A stretch of DNA of 46,054 bases. Source: Kangiellaceae bacterium (lineage in GTDB: Bacteria > Pseudomonadota > Gammaproteobacteria > Enterobacterales > Kangiellaceae). Below are positions 18,547 to 26,718 of this stretch, one piece after another. Location: assembly GCA_016743995.1 (NCBI GenBank), contig JADGFG010000002.1:1-46054 (forward strand), read 5' to 3'. Every line of letters starts with the position of its first letter. Positions within the stretch are counted from its first letter, which is position 1. The position numbers and the translations under genes are program-made. The notes under the pieces are model-generated. The model did no database searches and was not told the DNA's origin. It saw nothing but the letters and a program-made list of their open reading frames with translations.

Positions 18547-19014
18547 TTACAGTCTCAAACCGGTTTTCTTTAAAATCCTGCTACTTTTTAACGCGCAAAA
18601 CTGGTGACAATCTGACTGTAAGAGTATTCTGATCTCTTCCATTCTCTCATCCGCCTCTTGCTTTGTTTTACCATGAACCATGGCAAAAATATTGTATGGC
18701 CAATCAGGTAAATGTCGCGGTCGACGATAACAATGACTGACAAATTCCAGTTGCCCTATTTCTTTTCCAAGGCTATCGGCTTTTTTATCATCAATATCCC
18801 AGACCGTCATCAAATTATGCGTGTAACCAATGGCGTAGTGATTTGGTACAATTCCAATTCGACGAATCAATCCAGAGTCATTCATTTTTTTAAAGCTATC
18901 AATCACCAGCTGCTCACTAACACCAAGCTCTTTAGCAATCGACAGAAACGGTCTGGACTCTACAGGCAAACCTGACTGTGTCATTGTAATTATTTTCTGA
19001 TATAAATCATTCAT
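18547..19014 (-). CDS. nirH: NirH, siroheme decarboxylase subunit (Lrp/AsnC-like)
   Basis: This 155-residue protein has an Lrp/AsnC-type winged helix (about 1-60) and an AsnC-like domain. The segment SHCYRRPRHLPDWPYNIFAMVHGKTKQEA places it in the NirL/NirH (AhbB-like) half of the siroheme decarboxylase. With NirD, NirG and NirL it converts siroheme to 12,18-didecarboxysiroheme. The letter follows gene order (D-L-G-H) and subfamily. It ends in the usual basic SSRILKKTGLRL tail. Confidence 0.88.
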   Translation of the reverse strand: MNDLYQKIITMTQSGLPVESRPFLSIAKELGVSEQLVIDSFKKMNDSGLIRRIGIVPNHYAIGYTHNLMTVWDIDDKKADSLGKEIGQLEFVSHCYRRPRHLPDWPYNIFAMVHGKTKQEADERMEEIRILLQSDCHQFCALKSSRILKKTGLRL

Positions 19015-19035
19015 CGTAATTATCTGATTTTTTCT

Positions 19036-19524
19036 TCAAACTGGTAAAAAGAGCCCGACAAAATATTCAGCCTCCTTTGGACAATTAATTCCTTCACACC
19101 GAGTAGACTTAACAATCTCATCAAAAATATTTTCCAGTTCATCCGAGTTTCTGGCAGCCAGGACAAACCACATATTCCAGCGGTGTTCTCTCAGGTAATT
19201 ATGTGCAACCTGTGTATAGCTATTAACCTGGTTAGCAACTCTGTCTATCTGCTCAGCAGGTACCTTTAAAGCACACAGGGAAAATACACCTTCATTTTTG
19301 GTAATATCAAATAGCGGACCAAAACGAGTAATGACCTTTTTCTGTTTCAGGTTCCTGATGGTTGATATCACCTCGACTTCGGATACACCAAGCTCCTCAG
19401 CAATACTCTGAAAAGGTGACTCAGTTATGGGAAGCTGGTGTTGTAAACGATTTATCAGCTTTTTTTCCAGCTCGCTCAAAACTGCGGGTTTCTGCAAAAG
19501 TGAACTGCCCGCTCGTTCAATCAT
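19036..19524 (-). CDS. nirG: NirG, siroheme decarboxylase subunit (Lrp/AsnC-like)
   Basis: This 162-residue protein belongs to the NirD/NirG (AhbA-like) half. It has an N-terminal winged helix (VSEVEVISTIRNLKQKKVITRFG) and the block AHNYLREHRWNMWFVLAA, which parallels NHNYQREHAFNLWFVVTA in the nirD product. Its C-terminus (EAEYFVGLFLPV) differs from the usual LAFDL ending. It lies 21 bp upstream of nirH and 15 bp after nirL. The partner is presumably NirH. Confidence 0.87.
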   Translation of the reverse strand: MIERAGSSLLQKPAVLSELEKKLINRLQHQLPITESPFQSIAEELGVSEVEVISTIRNLKQKKVITRFGPLFDITKNEGVFSLCALKVPAEQIDRVANQVNSYTQVAHNYLREHRWNMWFVLAARNSDELENIFDEIVKSTRCEGINCPKEAEYFVGLFLPV

Positions 19525-19539
19525 TATAATAACTCATCA

Positions 19540-20022
19540 TTATTCATTAACATACCTTGCGCCGCCTTGCTTAAATTTTCTGACACTAAACAAAACATCT
19601 CTTGGGTACTCATGAAGCGCATTGTTATCAATAATTTGTGAAAGGTGCGCAAGAACTTCTTGTCTTTTTTTACCATGGATCATTGTAAATAAATTATATC
19701 GCCATTCTGGAAGCTGACGCGGACGCTGATAACACAAAGTGACACATTTTTGCTTACCCAGAATATTGCCAACCTTATCTACCACACAATCCGGTACATC
19801 CCAGACCACCATAGCATTAGCAACAAACCCCAGCTTATGGTGATTAAGCACCATTCCCATGCGTTTAATTTTACCATCTGTAATCGCATCCTGTATAAAT
19901 CCAAGTAATTCTGACTCTTGCAAGTTGAACTGTTTAGCCAGTTCTTTATACGGATATTCGACAACAGGTATTCCTGCAGAAAGTACATCTAAAATATTAA
20001 GCTTTTTCTCTTCAGGTATCAT
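19540..20022 (-). CDS. nirL: NirL, siroheme decarboxylase subunit (Lrp/AsnC-like)
   Basis: This 160-residue AhbB-like subunit has TLCYQRPRQLPEWRYNLFTMIHGKKRQ, the NirL/NirH signature, and the closing VRKFKQGGARY motif typical of the beta type. The start overlaps the nirD stop by 4 bp (ATGA), so the two are likely translationally coupled and paired. Confidence 0.88.
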   Translation of the reverse strand: MIPEEKKLNILDVLSAGIPVVEYPYKELAKQFNLQESELLGFIQDAITDGKIKRMGMVLNHHKLGFVANAMVVWDVPDCVVDKVGNILGKQKCVTLCYQRPRQLPEWRYNLFTMIHGKKRQEVLAHLSQIIDNNALHEYPRDVLFSVRKFKQGGARYVNE

Positions 20023-20468
20023 AAATCAAATGCCAGATTAATATGATGAGGCTTTAACATTGGCAGTCTCAACAAAGGAAAACCAGTTTTACTTTCAAGT
20101 TCATCAAGCACCTTATCTAACCGACACTGGGTTGCCGCAGTTACAACAAACCACAGATTAAACGCATGCTCCCTTTGATAGTTATGATTAACCTCAAGAT
20201 AAGCATTGACCAGTGTTACTGTGTCTTCCATTTTTTCATGTGGAACTTTTAACGCCGCAAGCAAACTTTTCCCAACTTTCCGGTGATTAATCACGCATCC
20301 AAATCGACTAATGGTATTGTCTTGTTGAAGCTCAGACAGTCTTTTAATTAATAACGCCTTGTCAATATCAAGCTCAATGGCGAGTACACTAAACGGATCA
20401 GAGCAAACCGGAAAATCTGACTGTACTCGATTTAAAATTTTAATATCCAGTTCCGACAGCATATTCAT
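20019..20468 (-). CDS. nirD: NirD, siroheme decarboxylase subunit (Lrp/AsnC-like)
   Basis: This 149-residue AhbA-like subunit begins with LSELDIKILNRVQSDFP and an AsnC-type helix-turn-helix, then NHNYQREHAFNLWFVVTA, and ends in HHINLAFDL, all typical of NirD. The start overlaps the nirF stop by 4 bp (ATGA) and the stop overlaps the nirL start by 4 bp. A second in-frame ATG two codons in is also possible. Confidence 0.88.
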   Translation of the reverse strand: MNMLSELDIKILNRVQSDFPVCSDPFSVLAIELDIDKALLIKRLSELQQDNTISRFGCVINHRKVGKSLLAALKVPHEKMEDTVTLVNAYLEVNHNYQREHAFNLWFVVTAATQCRLDKVLDELESKTGFPLLRLPMLKPHHINLAFDL

Positions 20469-21643
20469 AGTCCAATCTTATGGGCCCTGCTAGTAAAAAA
20501 GATCCCGCTTGGACTTTTTGCCTTGAGTACTTTTAATCTTCCCATACTTTCTGTATCGTATATGTGAATTTCATTTTTATCTCGAACAGATACCCAGACC
20601 TTTTCTCCTCGTGGTGTAAACTCCATATGAAGAACCCCTTTTCCTGCTTCAATTGTTTTTATCACTTTCATTGTCAGGCTATCGATAACTTGTAACCACT
20701 GATTATCTGGATAAGCAAAATTGACCCATATTCGTCTACCGTCTGGCTGTGCCATTGCGAATACCGGATTAGCAATTAAATTGATTCGTTCTTTTTCCTG
20801 CCAGTTATTCACGTCGACGACTAACAGCTGCTTTTGACCTATTGCAGGCAAAAATGCATGCTCTCTATTCATTGCCCAGCCTTCCAGGTGTGGCATTTTA
20901 TAAACAGGGAACTTTTTCTCTCCTTTGCCATATTCAGATAAAATTCTGACAGCTTTAACTGGTTTTTTCCACAAATCGACCATCACTAATCCATCTTCAC
21001 CGAAAAGCCCTGCAATATAATAGCGTCCATCACTAGATACCAGTCCGTCGTAAGGTTGTCGACCAATATTCTCCAGGCGCTTTACTACAGGTTTTTCAAT
21101 GTTGCTCATATCCACTTTGTATAAATCATTTGCTTCAAAAGCACTGTAGACAAATTGCTCTCCGGGAATATCGACCAGGCCAACAGTTTTTGAAAAATTC
21201 TTTGAGTTATTGATTGGTGCCGGAATTCTACGAATTAACTTTAAACTTTCGCTATCAAATATATTGACGCCTCCTGGCTCATAATTTGATACTGCAATGA
21301 GTTTTCCACTTTGCGATATTGCACCACCGATGGAATTGCCAGCCTGAATAACTCGCTTTACAATTTTCCCAGACCTTATGTCGACCTTTGATAACCCCCC
21401 GTCCCTGGCAAAAATATAGGCATAAGCTTCGTCTCGTGAGTAAACCGCTGAAGCATGAGAAAGATCTCCCAGTCCGGTTATGCGACATAATATGCTATCT
21501 GTTGAGTGTTCAACGACTAGAATACTGCCAGTTGCGCGCTCCATAACAATGCCCATGTCACCTGTAGCAAGACTTCCATCACAACCTTTACTAAGGGCCG
21601 AAAAAGACACGACCAAAAAGAACAAATAAATAACATATTTCAT
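20465..21643 (-). CDS. nirF: NirF, haem d1 biosynthesis propeller protein
   Basis: This 392-residue protein is a single d1-type beta-propeller without a cytochrome c domain, needed for a late step of haem d1 formation. A signal peptide (about 1-20) is followed by Cys21 (LSKGC); this is only a poor lipobox, so I cannot say whether the protein is lipidated. Propeller landmarks include SHASAVYSRDEAYAYIFARDGGLSKVD, VLHMEFTPRGEKVWVSVRDKNEIHIYD and PSGIFFTSRAH. It follows nirC by 85 bp and is coupled to nirD. Length and order match Pseudomonas NirF. Confidence 0.92.
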   Translation of the reverse strand: MKYVIYLFFLVVSFSALSKGCDGSLATGDMGIVMERATGSILVVEHSTDSILCRITGLGDLSHASAVYSRDEAYAYIFARDGGLSKVDIRSGKIVKRVIQAGNSIGGAISQSGKLIAVSNYEPGGVNIFDSESLKLIRRIPAPINNSKNFSKTVGLVDIPGEQFVYSAFEANDLYKVDMSNIEKPVVKRLENIGRQPYDGLVSSDGRYYIAGLFGEDGLVMVDLWKKPVKAVRILSEYGKGEKKFPVYKMPHLEGWAMNREHAFLPAIGQKQLLVVDVNNWQEKERINLIANPVFAMAQPDGRRIWVNFAYPDNQWLQVIDSLTMKVIKTIEAGKGVLHMEFTPRGEKVWVSVRDKNEIHIYDTESMGRLKVLKAKSPSGIFFTSRAHKIGL

Positions 21644-21728
21644 TAATATACCTCTGCTTTAGTGCCGCACTTCTTACTTCTGTAATTCATAATTCCAGTT
21701 GAATGAGGCGGATAATTTTTGTATCTGA

Positions 21729-22193
21729 CTATATGCCGTTACCTTTATCTATTTCCAGAATTGCATTTGCCTGTACGGCTTCTCTCTTATTCAACAGTTC
21801 CTTGTCCAGCAGTTCCTTATTCAAGGTTTCTTCAACCAGATAGCCTTCTGATAATAGATAACTGACTAAAAAGTCAATATCACCAACACTCAGTATGTTT
21901 TTCCAGGGCGGCATAGCAGATCCAGAGCGACCATTTGCTATCGTATAAGCCAGAAACTCTTTAGACTTTCCTTCTAGCTGTTTTTTCAATAGAGAAGGCC
22001 CAAGCCCTCCCTTAAGGGTCATTCCATGACAGGAACCACAATCCTGTTTTAAAAGATATACCAGTTCAGTTTTGCGTTCCTCCGACATTGCTTTTATAGA
22101 AGGAGATAGCAAAGAGAACATTATTGTTATCGTTAAATACAGAACACCTTGCAACAGGGAAATTTTGACAATAGCAGAATAATTATTTCTCAT
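21729..22193 (-). CDS. nirC: NirC, small periplasmic cytochrome c55x
   Basis: This 154-residue monohaem cytochrome c has an N-terminal hydrophobic signal or anchor (about 8-35), CGSCHG (C52-x2-C55-H56), the GGLGPSLL stretch and SAMPPWK with the likely Met ligand. NirC is known to donate electrons to NirS and may help the NirN step. The C-terminal 35 residues are an odd charged extension with the near-repeat LNKELLDKELLNK, not part of the cytochrome fold. It is the first gene of the d1 operon, behind an Fnr-type promoter. Confidence 0.85.
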   Translation of the reverse strand: MRNNYSAIVKISLLQGVLYLTITIMFSLLSPSIKAMSEERKTELVYLLKQDCGSCHGMTLKGGLGPSLLKKQLEGKSKEFLAYTIANGRSGSAMPPWKNILSVGDIDFLVSYLLSEGYLVEETLNKELLDKELLNKREAVQANAILEIDKGNGI

Positions 22194-22237
22194 TTATTTA
22201 TTCCAGTTAGATGAGTTTAAATAAGAAAACCTGTACC

Positions 22238-22278
22238 AGTATAATTTTTGAGTACAAAAACTATATGACCTGGATCAT
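22238..22278 (-). promoter_or_regulatory. Fnr/Dnr-type box and -10 of the nirC-N operon
   Basis: The palindromic box ATGACctggATCAT (22265-22278) matches 7 of 10 consensus positions on the plus strand. On the minus strand a -10-like TATACT lies at 22243-22238, which puts the box at about -40.5. The inferred leader to nirC is about 38 nt. Confidence 0.6.
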
Positions 22279-22443
22279 ATACGCTTAATTATTACAAAAA
22301 GATAAAGGCTGAACAATAAAGTGTTCGGGTTCATTTAACCGTTAACTTAAACCTGCTACCTGGTTTAACGATCGATAAGAACCAATTTAGAACATCAATA
22401 AAAATAGTTCTGGAAAAAGCGGATAAAATTAAGGAGAGAATGC

Positions 22444-22471
22444 GATAAGCCAGCAGAGTTACTGACTTATC
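22444..22471 (-). terminator. Weak stem-loop after hemN
   Basis: Arms GATAAGCCAG (22444-22453) and CTGACTTATC (22462-22471) pair with one mismatch, 35 bp after the hemN stop. No clear T-run follows. Apart from this and the nirC promoter, the 312-bp gap between nirC and hemN holds nothing I can name. Confidence 0.35.
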
Positions 22472-22505
22472 TCATTTATGAAATTATTATGTTAACTCCG
22501 TTTAA

Positions 22506-23888
22506 CTAAATAACTTTTGAAAAATTTTGCTTCATGTGTAACTCATTAAGATAGGCATCAAACATCATACATATATTTCGGATTAGTAAACGACCTCGAG
22601 AGGTAATGGCAATAGAAGTATCATCAATTACCACCAATTTATCTTCAACAAAAGGTGCTAACAATGTCAGTTCGTTAGTAAAGTATTGATCAAAATTAAT
22701 TTGAAATTGTTCCTCTATCGATTTTTTAGAAAGCTCAAAATGACAGATTAACTCAAAAATGACAGCCTTTCTGATTTCGTCATCCTGTGACATGGCAACG
22801 CCACGCCAACTAGGCAACTGATTGTTTTCCAACGCTTCGTAATAAGCCGGTAAATCTCGTACGTTCTGATGATACTGATTATTCAACGAGCCTATCGACG
22901 AAACACCCACACCAATCAGCTCATATTCCTCATGAGTGGTATAACCCTGAAAGTTTCTATGTAAACGATTATTTTTCTGTGCAATCGCCAGCTCATCATC
23001 TGGTTTGGCAAAATGGTCCATTCCAATGTATAGATACCCCTGGGCCTGGAGGTTATTGATAATGTATTCAAATATGGCTAATTTTTCCGTTGCTGCAGGT
23101 AAATCCTCATTTCGAATTTTTCGTTGCGGTTTGAAACGGTGAGGCAAATGTGCATAATTAAACACAGAGATTCTGTCTGGTGATATTTCCATCACTTTGT
23201 TAAGTGTACTTTCAAATGTTGCTTTAGTCTGATGTGGCAGGCCGTAAATCAGATCAAGATTAATTGACTGAAACCCATATTTTCTCGCTTCCACTATCAT
23301 ATCGCGCGTCATTTCAAATGATTGCACCCGATTAATGGACTGCTGAACTTTCAGATCAAAATCCTGTACCCCCATACTCATGCGATTAAAACCCATTTCG
23401 GATAATAACCTGATATCTTCCAGTGCGAGCGCTCGAGGATCAATTTCAATTGAAATTTCCGTTCCAGGTTCGTCAGGAATATCAAAAGATTCACGGATTG
23501 CCTGCATAATTCGATCTATCTGCTCAATGCTTAAAAACGTAGGCGTCCCTCCTCCCCAATGAATCTGTCTTAAAGTTTTAGCATTTAGCTGACGACTAAT
23601 CAGCTTAATTTCCTTGATTAAATTATCAACGTAACGTATTGATTTACTAGCATCTTTTGTTATAACCTTATTACAGGCACAGTAATAACAGATATTGCTA
23701 CAAAATGGGATATGAATATACAACGACAACGATTTATCACGGGAAACACTATTTAAACAGGTAATATAGCTATCCAGCTCATAATCATCAGAAAACTCCA
23801 GTGCCGTCGGATAAGAAGTATAACGAGGTCCAGATATATTATATTTATTAAGTAGTTCTTCGTCCCACTCTAATTTTGTAGATATCAA
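22506..23888 (-). CDS. hemN: Oxygen-independent coproporphyrinogen III oxidase HemN
   Basis: This 460-residue cytoplasmic radical SAM enzyme makes protoporphyrinogen IX without oxygen. It begins LEWDEELLNKYNISGPRYTSYPTA. The cluster motif is C63-x3-C67-x2-C70 (CSNICYYCAC), one residue from the E. coli positions, followed by HWGGGTPTFL and GVQDFDLKVQQSINR. I place the start at TTG 23888, preceded by GGAG 5 nt away; this gives the family length. An upstream in-frame start at 23978 would add 30 residues and overlap the Fnr-type box. It supplies haem for the many cytochromes of the window under anoxia. Confidence 0.93.
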   Translation of the reverse strand: MISTKLEWDEELLNKYNISGPRYTSYPTALEFSDDYELDSYITCLNSVSRDKSLSLYIHIPFCSNICYYCACNKVITKDASKSIRYVDNLIKEIKLISRQLNAKTLRQIHWGGGTPTFLSIEQIDRIMQAIRESFDIPDEPGTEISIEIDPRALALEDIRLLSEMGFNRMSMGVQDFDLKVQQSINRVQSFEMTRDMIVEARKYGFQSINLDLIYGLPHQTKATFESTLNKVMEISPDRISVFNYAHLPHRFKPQRKIRNEDLPAATEKLAIFEYIINNLQAQGYLYIGMDHFAKPDDELAIAQKNNRLHRNFQGYTTHEEYELIGVGVSSIGSLNNQYHQNVRDLPAYYEALENNQLPSWRGVAMSQDDEIRKAVIFELICHFELSKKSIEEQFQINFDQYFTNELTLLAPFVEDKLVVIDDTSIAITSRGRLLIRNICMMFDAYLNELHMKQNFSKVI

Positions 23889-23937
23889 ATTAACTCCAGT
23901 GTCGATGAGCTTGTCAGAATAGTTTAAACCAACTGTA

Positions 23938-23978
23938 AAAGTAACATTCTTACGCAAATGTGTCGTGATCCAGATCAC
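23938..23978 (-). promoter_or_regulatory. Fnr-type box and -10 of hemN
   Basis: The perfect inverted repeat GTGATccagATCAC (23965-23978) matches 8 of 10 consensus positions. On the minus strand a -10-like TACTTT lies at 23943-23938, so the box sits at about -40.5. The GTGA-TCAC form is also compatible with Crp-like recognition, so the regulator is not certain. The inferred leader to the TTG start is about 43 nt. Confidence 0.55.
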
Positions 23979-24021
23979 CTTCCCAGTTTAATCAGATTAT
24001 TCACAATTTTGAATCATTAAA

Positions 24022-24062
24022 TTGACTTAAATCAACCTTAACCGACTGATAATAGCTATTAT
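24022..24062 (+). promoter_or_regulatory. Fnr-type box and -10 of ubiUV
   Basis: The box TTGACttaaATCAA (24022-24035) matches 9 of 10 positions. TATTAT at 24057-24062 gives a box position of about -40.5 for ubiU. On the minus strand TAATCT (23999-23994) is also correctly spaced, so the same box could drive hemN from a second, more distant promoter. Confidence 0.65.
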
Positions 24063-24068
24063 CAGTCG
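24043..24068. promoter_or_regulatory. 26-bp perfect palindrome over the ubiUV -10 region
   Basis: The left half CGACTGATAATAG (24043-24055) is the exact reverse complement of the right half (24056-24068), with no spacer. It overlaps the inferred -10 (24057-24062), so a bound protein would block transcription. It is neither a canonical Fnr nor a Fur site. With no loop it is more likely an operator than a terminator. Confidence 0.6.
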
Positions 24069-24194
24069 CTGTTTTGTGTGCTGAAGTTGTCAAAACCTGA
24101 CAATCAGCCTTAAAAACAAAACTACGACCTGTTCAACCCGTTTATCTCCTGATTAATGCAATCATTCAGATTAAACTAACATTGAGACGTTATT

Positions 24195-25184
24195 ATGGAG
24201 CTTGTTTGCCCTGCGGGCAATTATCAGTCCTTAATTAAAGCTGTTGACCACGGTGCCAATGCCGTATATATGGGCCTTAAAAACGAAACTAATGCTCGAA
24301 ACTTTGCCGGGCTTAATTTCTCTGACAAACAAATTGCAAAAGCAATTGAATATGCCCATAAAAATGGCTGTAAAGTCTATTGTGCAGTAAATACCTATGC
24401 TCGGGAGCATACCTGGAAGCATTGGACTCGCTCAGTAGATACCATTATGGGCTCTGGGATAGACACAATAATCGTTGCTGACATCGGGGTTATGGATTAT
24501 ATCCGATCTCGTTCAGATAATTTTCCCATTCACCTTTCTGTTCAGGCTTCAGCGACTAACCTGGAATCACTCAATTTTTATCATCGTAATTTTTCGATAA
24601 AACGAGCCGTTTTACCCAGAGTATTATCTTTATCTCAAGTCTCTATGTTAGCCCGAAAATCCCCTGTGGAAATTGAAGTTTTTGGATTTGGCAGCTTATG
24701 TATTATGGCTGAAGGACGCTGCTATTTGTCCTCTTACCTGACAGGTGAATCGCCAAACACCCATGGCGTTTGTTCTCCAGCTTCGTTCGTTCGTTGGGAA
24801 GATAACGGTAGCACACTTGAATCACGGCTCAATGGATTATTAATCGACCGCTTTGAAGAAAATGAAAATGCGGGTTACCCTACCTTGTGTAAAGGTCGAT
24901 TTCAGGTGGAGGGTCGCGTTGAACATGCGTTAGAAGAACCTACCAGCTTAAACACAATGGCTATCCTGCCAGAACTAAAGGCTGCCGGGGTTAAAGCAAT
25001 TAAAATTGAAGGGCGCCAGAGAAGTCCCTCTTATGTTGCTTCAGTTACACGAACATGGAGAAAAGCAATGGATCTGATTAATGAGCAAGATAAGAATGTT
25101 CCTTCTGACTACATAGACGAATTAGCCAATCTTGCCGAAGGAAAACAAACGACTATTGGTGCTTATGAACGAAGCTGGCAATAA
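24195..25184 (+). CDS. ubiU: UbiU, U32-family protein for oxygen-independent ubiquinone synthesis
   Basis: This 329-residue protein (E. coli UbiU has 331) has Cys169, Cys176, Cys193 and Cys232 in the [4Fe-4S] positions of UbiU, at the same residue numbers. The start MELVCPAGNYQSLIKAVDHGANAVYMG and KIEGRQRSPSYVASV are family hallmarks. UbiU and UbiV form a heterodimer that carries out anaerobic hydroxylations of the ubiquinone ring. ubiV follows after 42 bp. The protein is annotated as a peptidase in many genomes, but that is a family name and not its function. It is under an Fnr-type promoter. Confidence 0.95.
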   Translation: MELVCPAGNYQSLIKAVDHGANAVYMGLKNETNARNFAGLNFSDKQIAKAIEYAHKNGCKVYCAVNTYAREHTWKHWTRSVDTIMGSGIDTIIVADIGVMDYIRSRSDNFPIHLSVQASATNLESLNFYHRNFSIKRAVLPRVLSLSQVSMLARKSPVEIEVFGFGSLCIMAEGRCYLSSYLTGESPNTHGVCSPASFVRWEDNGSTLESRLNGLLIDRFEENENAGYPTLCKGRFQVEGRVEHALEEPTSLNTMAILPELKAAGVKAIKIEGRQRSPSYVASVTRTWRKAMDLINEQDKNVPSDYIDELANLAEGKQTTIGAYERSWQ

Positions 25185-25226
25185 CCGCAGCGATAATAAT
25201 TTAGTAATTAAATCTGAGATAACCTT

Positions 25227-26111
25227 ATGAAAATATCGGTCGCAGCAGTTCCGTATTTCTGGTCTGCGGACACCTATAAGGAATTTTATCAGGCATTGGC
25301 AAAAACCAGTGTCGATATCATTTACCTGGGTGAAACCGTCTGTTCAAAACGTCGAAGCCTGAAAATACAAGACTGGCTGGAAATTGCACAGCAACTTAAA
25401 GATCATGGTAAAGAAGTTGTTCTATCTACCTTAACCTTACTTGAGGCTGAATCAGAACTGAGTTATTTAAAAAAAATTGTTTTACAGTCTGATTATCAAG
25501 TTGAAGCGAATGATATGTCAGCAGTGCAAATCGCAAGCGAAGCTAATCGCTCATTTACCGTCGGCTCGGCAGTGAACGTATATAATACCCACACCCTGAC
25601 TAAGTTGAATCAACTGGGAATGAATCGATGGGTTGTACCCGTAGAACTGGGTAAAGAAGAATTACGACCTATTGCAAGTAAAGCCATAGAACTTAATATA
25701 GAAGTTGAATATCAGTCTTTTGGACGAATGCCTCTAGCCTTTTCTGCACGATGCTTCACTGCCAGACATCACCAGTTACCCAAAGACAATTGTCAGTTTA
25801 AATGCCTGGAAGATGAACAGGGATTGCTGATCAAAACTCAGGAAGGTGATAGTTTTGCGCAAATCAATGGTATTCAGACTCAATCATCAAAAGTAGTTAA
25901 CTTATTAAATCGAAGCCAGGAGCTCGCCTCAACAAATATCGATATTATGCGAGTAGTCCCGCTTAACCCAGCTGACACCATCGAAGCAATCAATAAACTG
26001 GAAGAGTCAATAAGTACGCTTTCCCCTGATATAACATTCGAAAATAATCAGAACTACGAATATTGCAATGGCTACTGGTTACAAATTGAAGGTATGAAAT
26101 ATGTCCAGTGA
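25227..26111 (+). CDS. ubiV: UbiV, U32-family partner of UbiU
   Basis: This 294-residue protein has Cys39, Cys176, Cys189 and Cys193, matching the four [4Fe-4S] ligands of E. coli UbiV (39, 180, 193, 197). The blocks VDIIYLGETVCSKRR and SFGRMPLAFSARCFTARHH are conserved. It works with UbiU in oxygen-independent ubiquinone synthesis, which would keep the quinone pool available to Nar and the NirT-like protein during denitrification. It converges on ubiT with a 46-bp gap. Confidence 0.95.
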   Translation: MKISVAAVPYFWSADTYKEFYQALAKTSVDIIYLGETVCSKRRSLKIQDWLEIAQQLKDHGKEVVLSTLTLLEAESELSYLKKIVLQSDYQVEANDMSAVQIASEANRSFTVGSAVNVYNTHTLTKLNQLGMNRWVVPVELGKEELRPIASKAIELNIEVEYQSFGRMPLAFSARCFTARHHQLPKDNCQFKCLEDEQGLLIKTQEGDSFAQINGIQTQSSKVVNLLNRSQELASTNIDIMRVVPLNPADTIEAINKLEESISTLSPDITFENNQNYEYCNGYWLQIEGMKYVQ

Positions 26112-26157
26112 CTTTTTAAATCAAGCCTGAAATAAAGTCACCAGAAACAATCACAGA

Positions 26158-26670
26158 CTACTGAATTATTCGTTTATATTCTGTCAGAGCTTTAACGACA
26201 AACCCTGGAATAATCGACAAATTAATCGTATCTACGGTATTTTTTATATGGTGACCAAGCTCAGTATCTCCGCTTATCTTTAGTTTTCGCTGAAAAAACA
26301 AAGTATCGGGATCCACTTCCTGTTGTAGCAAACTGATAGCATCTACCGTATTAATCGATAACGTAACATCAGACTCAAACGTTTCAGATCTAAATCGATC
26401 ACAGGTGATTTTTCCACCACTAAAACTAAGTCCGATAAAAATACTCGCATCAATCAGAACAATTTGAGCCAGTCTCTGCTGTAAAAAACCAAACTCTCCC
26501 TCATTAACTTGCTCTTTAAACATCAAATTAGCCATTTTTTCAACAATTAACTGACTAACTTTAATTGGAATAACCCGAGATAAAACCCCAAAATTCCCAG
26601 GGGTTATCACCTTTTTAATGACTGGTTCTACTGAGCGTTGGATTTTTGTCGAAAGCGTTATCGAAGTCAC
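26158..26670 (-). CDS. ubiT: UbiT, SCP2-domain accessory factor for anaerobic ubiquinone synthesis
   Basis: This 170-residue protein (E. coli UbiT/YhbT has about 174) has an N-terminal helical part and an SCP2 lipid-binding domain (about 45-150), seen in the DASIFIGLSFSGGKI and FQRKLKISGDTELGHHIKNTVD segments. UbiT is the anaerobic counterpart of UbiJ and is thought to bind ubiquinone intermediates. It is convergent with ubiUV and has its own Fnr-type promoter. Confidence 0.92.
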   Translation of the reverse strand: MTSITLSTKIQRSVEPVIKKVITPGNFGVLSRVIPIKVSQLIVEKMANLMFKEQVNEGEFGFLQQRLAQIVLIDASIFIGLSFSGGKITCDRFRSETFESDVTLSINTVDAISLLQQEVDPDTLFFQRKLKISGDTELGHHIKNTVDTINLSIIPGFVVKALTEYKRIIQ

Positions 26671-26718
26671 TTCTTATTCCTGTAACGTATTATGAATGAT
26701 TAGTTTGCCCTGGGTCAC

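Noticed and set aside
17286..20468. The Lrp/AsnC-like genes plus radical SAM gene as a regulator cluster or peptide-modification system
   Set aside because: Order, subfamily motifs and neighbours (nirF, nirC, nirN) fit the known haem d1 decarboxylase genes and NirJ.
24195..26111. U32 peptidases as possible collagenase-type proteases
   Set aside because: Cysteine positions match UbiU and UbiV exactly or nearly so, and ubiT lies next to them. The peptidase name does not describe their function.
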